NCBI GenBank assembly: GCA_910579225.1
Contig: CAJTTI010000009.1
Coordinates: 52,381 to 116,380 of the forward strand
Direction: 5' to 3'
DNA from: an uncultured Lachnospiraceae bacterium
GTDB taxonomy: Bacteria; Bacillota; Clostridia; Lachnospirales; Lachnospiraceae
DNA: 64,000 nt
Shown piece by piece: positions 32,549 to 41,100 of this stretch. The position numbers and the translations under genes are program-made. Each line of letters begins with the position of its first letter. Positions within the stretch are counted from its first letter, which is position 1. The notes under the pieces are model-generated. The model saw nothing but the letters and a program-made list of their open reading frames with translations, was not told where the DNA came from and did not search any database.

Positions 32549-33961
32549 CTATACCAATTTTATAATATCCCCGATTTTCAGGTTCGGGTTCTCGGACCCT
32601 TTGAACATAATCTTGCACAGATAATAATACAGATACTCCAGCTTTTCTCTGGAAACCGCTTTGATCTGATGTTCAAAACTGAAATCCAGTCCGTTGTCGT
32701 CCGGCCGGTGCATAACAGTCAGGTACATGGCCTGGGTGGTCGCTCCGTTGGGATACCATTTGGTCTTGTACTTGATATCGCCCAGTTTCTCCAGTCCCTT
32801 CTCCTTCAGCGTCAGTGGCTGATAGGTCAGTGACATGGGCTCGTAAGTCTGTCCGCCCGGATGGGGGTATTTGCGTCCTCTGTAAGCAAAATAGGCTACC
32901 GGATCATAATTTGCATGACGAAAATATTCATTTTGCAGATCGCGAATCTCATAGATTCCTTCCAGAAATGTCTTATCCTCCGAAATGATCGTGCGGAAGG
33001 GGAAGGAATGGATTCTGGTGCCGCCGGATTTTTTTTCTTTGAGTGTCGCTCTTCTTGCGATGGCAGTATTGATAGAGACATCGTCATTTCCGTTCATTTT
33101 CTGAAAATAGGTACGAAGTCCCATGAGCAGCAGGCACACCAAAGATACATGATATTTCTCACAGAAATCCATCAGACGCTTCGTCGGTTCTTCTTCCAGA
33201 TGGAAGATATCCAGAGCAGAATCCACAGAATCAGATACATTCACAGCCGCTCTTGCATTGGGATCCCCGCTTCTCTCACGCTCTGCTTCCAGAGCGCCCG
33301 GGCCGTCAATCCCGTTGTAGATAGGCTCCGGCATGCTGTCAATCAGGTTCTGGAAATACGCTTCATCCCGCTCTTTCGCCTTGCTGCCCGCCTCGTAAGC
33401 CAAATCTTTCTGAAGCTGTTCAAGATAGGAAGCCATGTCCTTTGGATAGTCCACCCCTTCATACATGGTGTTACAGTAAAGTTCGATCACATCCCGAAGG
33501 AGGCAGATCAAAGACTGCGCATCCATGATCCGGTGATCCACCAGCAGATATACACCCTGAAAACCATCGGGCATCTTGATCATGACGATCCGGCTCATAG
33601 GAGAATCCTGGGGCTTAAAAGGCACCGCTGACCACTCCGTCATGGTCTTCTCCGCCTCTTCCATAGTGCCCGCAGAAAAATCCATAAGTTCCACATCCGG
33701 CCGGCCTTCTTCTGCGTTCACCACATACTGATACCAGGTGCCCTCTTTGTCCGCTGCAAAACGAATCCGCATACATTCACAGCGCTCATATGCTTTGCAG
33801 ATGGATTCTTTCAGCACTTCCATATCCAGCTCTGCTTCGATAGTCAGACTGGTCCCTACATTCAGCACCTCTTTTTTCGGGCAGAAATTCTGGTAAAAAA
33901 AGTGGAATTTTTGTGCCGCTGTCAGCGGATAAACCGGATAGCCTTTTCTTTTCCTCATCAT
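32549..33961 (-). CDS. Free-standing NRPS-type condensation domain
   Basis: The 470-residue protein matches a single condensation domain. The C1-like start is YPLTAAQKFHFFYQ, and the catalytic motif is DHRIMDA (about 142-148) instead of HHxxxDG: the essential second histidine (143) and the aspartate (147) are kept, the first histidine is replaced by aspartate and the final glycine by alanine. Such enzymes join a carrier-bound acyl group to an amine or alcohol. No adenylation or thiolation domain is fused, so it must work with the separate carrier and ligase downstream. Its ATGA start overlaps the hydrolase stop. Confidence 0.85.
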   Translation of the reverse strand: MMRKRKGYPVYPLTAAQKFHFFYQNFCPKKEVLNVGTSLTIEAELDMEVLKESICKAYERCECMRIRFAADKEGTWYQYVVNAEEGRPDVELMDFSAGTMEEAEKTMTEWSAVPFKPQDSPMSRIVMIKMPDGFQGVYLLVDHRIMDAQSLICLLRDVIELYCNTMYEGVDYPKDMASYLEQLQKDLAYEAGSKAKERDEAYFQNLIDSMPEPIYNGIDGPGALEAERERSGDPNARAAVNVSDSVDSALDIFHLEEEPTKRLMDFCEKYHVSLVCLLLMGLRTYFQKMNGNDDVSINTAIARRATLKEKKSGGTRIHSFPFRTIISEDKTFLEGIYEIRDLQNEYFRHANYDPVAYFAYRGRKYPHPGGQTYEPMSLTYQPLTLKEKGLEKLGDIKYKTKWYPNGATTQAMYLTVMHRPDDNGLDFSFEHQIKAVSREKLEYLYYYLCKIMFKGSENPNLKIGDIIKLV

Positions 33962-34902
33962 TTTATCAATCCTCCAATAAACTCGTTGAGCGCCTGTTCG
34001 TAAGCCTCCATATCCTTATAGTAGCTCTCCGCATGGGCGGCCCCTTTGACAATCAGCATCTTTTTGTCCGATGCAATATTTTCGTAAATCTTCTCACACA
34101 TACTGCAGGGAACGAACGTGTCCGCATCTCCATGAATCAGAAGAATCGGCACCTCGGCCTTTCTCACTTCCCGTGCCGCGTTGCACTCGTCCAGTCCATA
34201 ACCTGCCTTTTTCCGGTTCACCAGGCTGGCAATCTGAATCATGGGAAAGGCCGGCAGGTGATATATGGAATGAAGCACATGTGTAAATACTTCTTTGGCG
34301 GACGTAAAACCGCAGTCTGAGACGATGCCTTTCACCTGATTCGGCAGCTGCAGACCACTGGCCATGAGCACCGTAGCACCTCCCATGGAAGTTCCGTGCA
34401 GCAGGATCTGAATATCATCTCCGCACCTGCCGATCAGCCACTCGATCCATCCCATCGCATCCATCCGATCCAGACAGCCAAAGCCGATGTATTCGCCTTC
34501 ACTGTCCCCGTGGGACCGTTCGTCCACCAGAAGCATGGAAAAGCCCTGTTTCATATAATAATCCGACAATCCGATGTAATCGCTCATACCCTGGCTGGTG
34601 TATCCGTGGAAACAAATCACCGTCTTCTTCTGATCTCCCGCCGGAAACCAGGTGGCATGCAGCTTCAGCCCATCCTCCGACAGACGGTACACGTCTTCGT
34701 GGGGCTGCTCCATCATATGATCTTTCCGCTCCTGAATGACCGGCATGTACTGATTCCAGTCCGTCCCCGCCATCTTGATGGTTCGTTCCTTCTTCGCATT
34801 GCCCCGTTTCATGGTCCTGCGGTAAAAATACACCGAGCCCCCGGCTTCTGCCACGGTCAAAAGACCCAGAAATATCGCTATGGCTCTTGTCTTTTTTTTC
34901 AT
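33958..34902 (-). CDS. Membrane-anchored alpha/beta hydrolase
   Basis: The 314-residue protein has an N-terminal hydrophobic anchor (about residues 5-26) and an alpha/beta hydrolase fold. The catalytic triad is probably Ser172 in GTSMGG, Asp261 in HGDADTFVP and His290 in GAAHAES. The oxyanion region is CFHGYTSQG. It resembles the BEM46/YqkD-type hydrolases of Firmicutes. In this operon it could trim or release the acyl product at the membrane, or remove misloaded groups from the carrier. It starts 21 bases after the SCP2-like gene stop. Confidence 0.85.
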   Translation of the reverse strand: MKKKTRAIAIFLGLLTVAEAGGSVYFYRRTMKRGNAKKERTIKMAGTDWNQYMPVIQERKDHMMEQPHEDVYRLSEDGLKLHATWFPAGDQKKTVICFHGYTSQGMSDYIGLSDYYMKQGFSMLLVDERSHGDSEGEYIGFGCLDRMDAMGWIEWLIGRCGDDIQILLHGTSMGGATVLMASGLQLPNQVKGIVSDCGFTSAKEVFTHVLHSIYHLPAFPMIQIASLVNRKKAGYGLDECNAAREVRKAEVPILLIHGDADTFVPCSMCEKIYENIASDKKMLIVKGAAHAESYYKDMEAYEQALNEFIGGLIK

Positions 34903-34923
34903 ATTGCGCCTCCTGATTTTGAT

Positions 34924-35256
34924 TTACGCTCTGCTGCGGTCTGCCAGCTCCTTAAAGCGCAGAGCCTTGTCGATATTGCCCTCCACCTTCAGTTTTTGAA
35001 TCGTAAATGCCAGTACCGGGTCCAGCGTTCCGTCCGCCAGTTCCCGAAGCGTCTGCGCACTGCAGGTGAACATGGCGTCCCGGTCAAAATATTCATAAGG
35101 TTCCACAAACAGCGTTCCGTCTTTTACTTCCACATAGAAAATGCCGGATGCCTCTCCTGTGATATTGAACTGATAGGCCAGATGCTCTTTGATATCACTT
35201 ACATCTGCCTCCATAAATCTCCCTTTTATCTCTGCAAAAAAATCTGCATATGTCAT
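34924..35256 (-). CDS. SCP2-type lipid-binding protein
   Basis: A small, 110-residue protein with the alternating beta-strand/helix pattern of sterol carrier protein 2 domains (YQFNITGEASGIFYVEVKDGTLFVEP, then ADGTLDPVLAFTIQKLKVEGNIDKAL). SCP2 domains bind fatty acyl chains or other lipids in a hydrophobic tunnel. It is the first gene of the TetR-controlled operon, so lipid handling is probably central to the pathway. The ATG at 35256 follows GGAGG by nine bases. Confidence 0.82.
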   Translation of the reverse strand: MTYADFFAEIKGRFMEADVSDIKEHLAYQFNITGEASGIFYVEVKDGTLFVEPYEYFDRDAMFTCSAQTLRELADGTLDPVLAFTIQKLKVEGNIDKALRFKELADRSRA

Positions 35257-35293
35257 TTCCCTTTTCCTCCACCATGTCATATTTTTTCTTTTT

Positions 35294-35308
35294 TCGACCG
35301 ATGGTCGA
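35294..35308. promoter_or_regulatory. TetR operator, downstream copy
   Basis: TCGACCGATGGTCGA is an inverted repeat with CGACC/GGTCG half-sites. It lies between the transcription start and the first gene of the SCP2 operon, 43 bp from a second near-identical copy. Confidence 0.75.
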
Positions 35309-35322
35309 TTTGATTCCCCTGT

Positions 35323-35351
35323 ACTTTATCATCTTTTCGACCGCTGGTCAA
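35323..35351 (-). promoter_or_regulatory. Promoter of the SCP2-hydrolase-condensation-ACP-ligase operon
   Basis: TTGACC (35351-35346), a 17-bp spacer and TAAAGT (35328-35323) on the minus strand. The -35 box is embedded in the upstream TetR operator, so repressor binding would block polymerase directly. Confidence 0.7.
35337..35351. promoter_or_regulatory. TetR operator, upstream copy
   Basis: TCGACCGCTGGTCAA repeats the CGACC/GGTC half-sites of the downstream copy and overlaps the -35 box of the operon promoter. Confidence 0.75.
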
Positions 35352-35454
35352 CTACATTTCATCCAAAAAGCAAAAAGAAAAGCCGGAATATCTGTGTAAT
35401 CTATAAAAATATCCAGATACTGCGACTTTTCCAGACGGTTTCTATGAAAAAAGA

Positions 35455-35483
35455 TTGTACACCGTTGGTGATTTGTGTATAAT
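35455..35483 (+). promoter_or_regulatory. Promoter of the TetR-family gene
   Basis: TTGTAC (35455-35460), a 17-bp spacer and TATAAT (35478-35483). It lies more than 100 bp from the paired operators, so autorepression through those sites is less obvious. Confidence 0.7.
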
Positions 35484-35535
35484 AGACGAATACAGAATCG
35501 GAAAGGTTTTGTTCCTGCAGAAAGGCGGTTTCCTT

Positions 35536-36150
35536 ATGACCAGAGACACAAAATATACGAAAATCCTTGATGCACTTCAAATGTTGCTGGAAAATAGAAA
35601 TATTCAGAATATCTCCGTCAGTGATATCGCAAAGGCGGCAGACATGGGAAAAGGAAGCCTCTATTATTATTTCCCATCCAAAGAAGCGATCCTGGAAGCA
35701 CTGGTGGAACGAGACTACGAAAAACCCCTGGAGACAGCCAAAAACCTTGCTGCCAAAAGGGATATCTCCCCTTTTACCCGCATGGCGATGATCTTTCAGG
35801 CATGCCGGAATTCTTCGGTCCAGTTTCGGAACCGCCGAAACACGCCGTCTGCCACAAGCGCCCCGGAACAGGCCTTTATCCATCAGAAATATCTGACTTA
35901 TCTGACCTCCGAATTAAAACCCGTGCTGACCGATATTATCCGGCAGGGCATTGAAACAGGGGAGATTCATTTTGATCATCCCGCTGCCCTGGCAGAGATT
36001 GTCCTCATCGTCCTTGCCGTCAAGCTGGACAATACACTGATCCCATCCACATCCGAAGAAACAGAAGAAACGATTTCAGGACTGATCTCTCTTCTGGAAA
36101 AAGGAACCGAAAATCCTGCGGGCTCTCTGAACTTTCTGCGGGCATTTTAG
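35536..36150 (+). CDS. TetR-family transcriptional repressor
   Basis: The 204-residue protein has an N-terminal TetR helix-turn-helix (NISVSDIAKAADMGKGSLYYYFPSKEAIL, about residues 24-52) and a ligand-binding C-terminal domain with no recognisable effector signature. It is divergent from the SCP2-ligase operon, and two inverted repeats of the right size flank that operon's promoter, so it is the likely local repressor. The ligand may be a fatty acid or the pathway product. I start at the ATG at 35536; the frame extends upstream into its own promoter. Confidence 0.88.
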   Translation: MTRDTKYTKILDALQMLLENRNIQNISVSDIAKAADMGKGSLYYYFPSKEAILEALVERDYEKPLETAKNLAAKRDISPFTRMAMIFQACRNSSVQFRNRRNTPSATSAPEQAFIHQKYLTYLTSELKPVLTDIIRQGIETGEIHFDHPAALAEIVLIVLAVKLDNTLIPSTSEETEETISGLISLLEKGTENPAGSLNFLRAF

Positions 36151-36271
36151 CCCGCTGGAAAATTGTACTGTCTATTTGTTAATTTTATGAAATAATGTTC
36201 TTTTTTTTACAACTCAGTCGATATATCATATAGATCATATCAGCAAAACCATTTCAAAAAGGGGGGATCTT

Positions 36272-36976
36272 ATGAATGTCACAGAGAAAAATCAACCGTT
36301 CACTTACAACGATACCGCTTATCGTTCTATTAAATATGAAGACCGCATGTCCGAATCTGCCTGTAAAACCGCCGGAAAGGAACTGGATGCTTCTGCAAAG
36401 GCGGCAGACAAGGCTTCCGAACGTTCCGGTTCAGACTCCCGGATAAGATCTTCCGCTCCGAATGATTCTGTGGGACAGCTCGCCGCAGAACTTTCCCGCT
36501 CTGAGACAAGAATGGATGTACTTCAGGTTTTATCCAAAGCCACCCGGGCCCTTGCCAATCTGAAGATGTCTGCATATGCCTGCGAAGGAAAGGATGCAAA
36601 AAAAGTTGCACAGATGATCAAGCGAATGGAGAAGCTGATCAAACGCATCCAGAAAAAGGCCAAACAGCTGGGCAAAGAAGAACAGATGGAGATTCAGCAG
36701 AAAAAAGCAGAAAAGCAAAAAGAACTGGAACGTGCGAAACAGATTCGGGAAGAACTTCGCAGCAAACGTAATAAACGCCGGCGGGAAGAACGGGATTATG
36801 CTGCAAAAGAACTGGCCACAGACGGAAAGGAATCCGTCAACGACACCCTATCTGCCATTATCGGTGCAGGAACCGCTCTGTCCGGTTCTCAGTCAACAAT
36901 TTATAATGCGGCGGGGGGAATTGATCTGTCTGCCATGTCATCTGCAGGCGGCGTATCCCTTGACATCACCGTCTGA
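36272..36976 (+). CDS. Charged coiled-coil protein, unknown function
   Basis: The 234-residue protein has a disordered polar N-terminus (about 1-65), a long Lys/Glu-rich coiled coil (about 100-185) and a Ser/Gly-rich tail. No signal peptide or membrane helix is present. I do not recognise a family with known function; similar Lachnospiraceae proteins are annotated as hypothetical. AAAGGGGGGAT precedes the ATG. A terminator follows the stop, so it is a single-gene unit. Confidence 0.7.
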   Translation: MNVTEKNQPFTYNDTAYRSIKYEDRMSESACKTAGKELDASAKAADKASERSGSDSRIRSSAPNDSVGQLAAELSRSETRMDVLQVLSKATRALANLKMSAYACEGKDAKKVAQMIKRMEKLIKRIQKKAKQLGKEEQMEIQQKKAEKQKELERAKQIREELRSKRNKRRREERDYAAKELATDGKESVNDTLSAIIGAGTALSGSQSTIYNAAGGIDLSAMSSAGGVSLDITV

Positions 36977-37017
36977 AATCAGGCAGAGAACATCTGATGT
37001 ATCTTCTGACAACGCAA

Positions 37018-37044
37018 CAGGGATACCGCTTTGCGGCATCCCTG
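37018..37044 (+). terminator. Terminator of the coiled-coil gene
   Basis: CAGGGAT and CCGC pair with GCGG and ATCCCTG around a three-base loop, with one unpaired base on each side, followed by TCCTTTTATC. It ends just before the stop codon of the convergent membrane-anchored protein gene. Confidence 0.7.
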
Positions 37045-37049
37045 TCCTT

Positions 37050-38123
37050 TTATCTGTTGCTTCTTTTATTGGTTTTCTTTTTTGTCTTACCAGTCTTCTT
37101 TCTCTGTCCGACCTGTTTTTCGACTCTTCTTCGCTCTCTTCTCCTTTGCCTGCGCTGTTGCTTCTGCACCGCCAGGAAAAAGACCACTCCTGCAGCAATT
37201 ACTGCCAGTACAAGCACTGCAAACAAAATCAAATCCACGCGATCTTCCGACTCATCTTCATCCTTCGTGTCCTCAGATAACGGTTCTTTTGCTCCGACTT
37301 CCTCCGTTGCAGACTCGTCCTTATCAGAAGCGTTCTCATCGAAATCCCCTGCAAATTCTTCGTCGTCCGGAACATCTGCCTCTGTATCTGTTTCATAAGG
37401 TTTCTGCCTGACATTGACAGATGTCACTCTGGATTTACTCTGATTTTTATCTGTCCGGATTCCAATATCTCCATGAGATTCTGACTGATCAGGCGGTGGA
37501 GTTCTGCCACCGCTTCCTGAACCGGAAGAAGATGTGGATCCCGAACCAGGCGTATCGGGAACTGTCCCGCCTTCCTCCTGCTTCGGCGGCTCTTCTTCCT
37601 CTCCCGGTCCCGGCAAAGGCACATCCACACTGCTGTTCCCTGCCGTTACTTTCTGGGCCACTGATGTATTGACATCTTTGAATTTATACAAATCATATGC
37701 TCTGTTGACAATCTGCAGACTATCTGACTTCACTTCCACCAGGGCGGCAGCGGACCCGCCTCCCGGGTCCAGCACCACTTTCCCAAGGCTGAATTCTCCG
37801 TTTCCGAACAGGTTCTGATCCTGTCTGCCGGACACATAGAGATTCAGCGTACCTGTGTTCCTGTCATAGCGATACTGCTTCACGTCACATGCAATTCCAT
37901 CGTTGAATTCAAATGAAACATTTGTATCTGCATTTCCTTCTGTTACCTGAACCTGAACTGTCAGCTGCATGGACATGGCTTCTTCAGAAGATTCCCCAAA
38001 AGTCACTTCCACTTTGTTCTCTTCTGTCTTCAGGATAATGTCCTGAGATGATGCTTCTGTCCGAAGTCCGCAGAGGAGCAGGCAGAAGACAAGAAGTCCC
38101 ATTCCCCGAATCCATCTGTTCAT
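37050..38123 (-). CDS. Secreted, membrane-anchored protein with a cohesin-like domain
   Basis: The 357-residue protein has a signal peptide (about 1-24), a beta-rich domain of about 130 residues, a Pro/Ser/Gly/Glu linker (about 165-280), a transmembrane helix (about 300-325) and a strongly basic cytoplasmic tail. The beta-rich domain (alternating strands, ending GEFSLGKVVLD) resembles cohesin folds, though I cannot prove it. It begins 20 bases after the stop of a giant secreted protease that carries a dockerin-like module, suggesting that this protein tethers the protease to the cell. There is no LPXTG sorting motif. Confidence 0.7.
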   Translation of the reverse strand: MNRWIRGMGLLVFCLLLCGLRTEASSQDIILKTEENKVEVTFGESSEEAMSMQLTVQVQVTEGNADTNVSFEFNDGIACDVKQYRYDRNTGTLNLYVSGRQDQNLFGNGEFSLGKVVLDPGGGSAAALVEVKSDSLQIVNRAYDLYKFKDVNTSVAQKVTAGNSSVDVPLPGPGEEEEPPKQEEGGTVPDTPGSGSTSSSGSGSGGRTPPPDQSESHGDIGIRTDKNQSKSRVTSVNVRQKPYETDTEADVPDDEEFAGDFDENASDKDESATEEVGAKEPLSEDTKDEDESEDRVDLILFAVLVLAVIAAGVVFFLAVQKQQRRQRRRERRRVEKQVGQRKKTGKTKKKTNKRSNR

Positions 38124-38143
38124 CCTTCTCTCTCCCTCAATTG

Positions 38144-41100
38144 TCATTCAAGAGTTACAGAAGGAAGTTTTTCCGGGAGTTTCACGAGCATACTGTCGCT
38201 GACCAGCCGCTGACCTTCATTCGTCAACGCATCATCCACCCGATAGAGTTCCGCCCGTACCTCTTCAGGAAGTGAAGAAACATCTACTCCGTCTGCAGGT
38301 TCCAGCCAGTAAATCCATCTTCCTTCAGAAACATTTCCAAGCAGCGCATCGTCATCCGCCAAAGGAGGCGCCAGGATAATCTGGTGAGCGGTCAGCGTCC
38401 CTTCGTCATCCGTTCCGCCTACAATATTGCCGTCCGCGTCATAAAGTACCACCACATTATAGGCTGGATTTCCTTTATAAGTTCCGGTAAATATGACAGA
38501 GCCTCCAGGAATCTTGTTCTTCTTATTCGCACTGTCATAGTAATAATCTTCTGACAGGATCCCGATCTCTCCTGCAGATATTTCCACGTTATCTCCGGAA
38601 GGACCATACAGCTCCAGTTCTGTAACAGACAGATTCTTTCCTGTCTGGCCAACTGCCGTCAGCTTCACATACGCCGCATCGCAAATGCGAATCCTCTGAC
38701 TGTCATCTGTAAAATACACACGCGCACCAGATTCCCCAAGGGTAAATTTCCCTTCAGCGACCTTCTCATAGTGTTCTCCGTCCGTACTGACCTCAATCAG
38801 ATAATCGCTGATGGCCGTACCGCTTCCGCCCTTACAGGTATAATTCAGGGCTGACACTTCCTCCCGCCGGTTCATCTGTAAGATAATATATGGTTCTTCC
38901 TCCAGCGATTTACCGGTGTAAGTATGAGAATCATCTCCGTCAATCACTTTGGTGATCGCAGATTCCATAGTTGGTTCACATGGCAGTTCCTCCGTGCCAT
39001 CCGGAACCTTATCTTCATCAGAGACCATATTCGTACTTACCAACCAGCTGGTCTTATCCAGGATTCCGCTTCCCTGGACTTTCACCGGGGCGGAAACACA
39101 CGCTTCAGAATAATTCATCCATTTATCCACAGCCCGAACTTCGTAGGCAACCACATGGCCGGCTGCAAAAGCCGCCTGATCTTTGAAAGTAAGATCCCGC
39201 GTAAAGCCTGCAATTTCCCGCCTTACTTTCCCCCATTCAGTAAAGACTCTGGTAATCTCATATCCCTGTATGGCTTCCGAATCTCCGGAAGATGCTATAG
39301 TGAGCGATACGCTGCCTTCCGGATTCCCTTTCGCCTGTACAGAAGTCACGGCTGTCTTCACACCTGTACTATGGGTCATCTCGTAGACTCTTGCATTATC
39401 GTCCACATAATAGATCGCCCGCTTCTCTTCCGGAAACTGCCTCATATAAGAACGGGTAGTCTCATCCGGCACCATGCCCCATCTGTTGAAGAACTCTGTC
39501 AGATTATGTTCTGCTGCTGCGCTGGCCAACCGCATCAGTTTCTGATCTCTGTCACCTGACAGGCTTAGTTTTACGCCTCCCGGCGACGGAGCTGAAGCAG
39601 TATCCCGCGCATACCTGTCCACCCGGGCAAAGAACAGATGATCCTGAATCTCCTGCCAGGTTCCATATGTTTTATAATTGTAATCCCTGTCATAGGCAAG
39701 ATGAAGCTGCCAGTACATTCCCAACTGTGTAAATACATTATTGGAATAACCAGTGGCTCCTGAAGTCACCTTTTCAAACACTTTCGAATAATCGAACCGC
39801 ACAGTGCTGTTCTCATCCTTCGCCTGGGCCAGTACAGAGAAATAGTTGTTGGTTACTTCTGCATGGGCATAGGCAGACTGATTAATCTGATGCCCGATCT
39901 CATGGGCAATTCCCCATCCAAAATATCTGCCACTCTGATATTTTCCAGAAGCATCGGCCTGAACCGGCGTTCCGCCCATCAGTCCCGGAACAGAACCCCA
40001 TTCAATCCCCACATGATCTCCAGATGCATACATAAAAGCCTCTCCGAACATCTTCATGTAACGGATATTCAGGCACTGGTAAGGCAGATGGTTTTTCTGC
40101 ACAACTGCATCGGGCGTGCCCTCTGCAAAAGAGTCTGTCAGTCCTTTATGCTGATAAAACAGGATCAGCATCTGATCCATAGCCTGCAATGTACTTTCCA
40201 GACTGCCAGTCGCTTCTGAACCAAGTCCTGCAAGTACCTGACTTGCCGGAACAGAGAGCATCATGTAATCTGATACAATATCTGTAGTGTTCAGAATACA
40301 GGTTGCCGCTTTATATTCATAGGCATTTACCTGCTCGTTCTGGCTGGATGCATGATCGCTGTTATGAGTCGCTTCCAGACGGTTCACATATTCTTTCAGC
40401 TCTTTTACATATTCTTCGATTTTCCTGGAACGTTCTTCGTCAGACACCCTGTATACGTTCAGGATCGGAAATACCGTTCCGCCGCTAACGCGGACCGCAT
40501 ACTGATCCTCTGGATTATTCCCCGTATATCGTACATAGAGAGGACCGCCCCTCTCCGCTTCCGTACTGGAAAATTTAGGAACCTGAATCTCATTTCTTCC
40601 TGTCTTCAGCGCAACTTCCTGTGACAGTCCGTTTGCTTCTGCATGCTGCTGAGTGAACACAAGTTTCAGATTTGTATTTACTCCGGACTTCATCCCCGGA
40701 TTTCCCACATAGACAACGATCTGTTCTTCCGCCGCTGCAGTCACTCCCAGAGGCTGACGCGACATCAGACCGCCCAATGCAATTCCATTGTCTTTCTGGC
40801 TTGTAATATCGGGGTTCACCTGAATCACCTTTCCAAGTCCTTCGGTTGCCAGCAGCGCTTTTGCAGCATCCAGCTCCTTCTGCAGTGCATCTCGTTCCGG
40901 ATGATACTCTCCGCTCACCGGATCCGGTGTATCAAGTCTGGTCTGCAGCTCACGAATTGCTGCTTCATTCACTCCGTCTTTCAGAGTAATATACAGATCA
41001 TCTGCATACAAAGCCAAAATATCCTTTTCCAGACTGTCATATTCATGCAGCCGAATCTCTGAAATCGCCACTTTATAGTATCCGTACCGATGTCCGATTC

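Noticed and set aside
36195..36235. Flagellar (sigma-28) promoter upstream of the coiled-coil gene
   Set aside because: A GTCGATAT resembles the -10, but no TAAA occurs at the correct distance.
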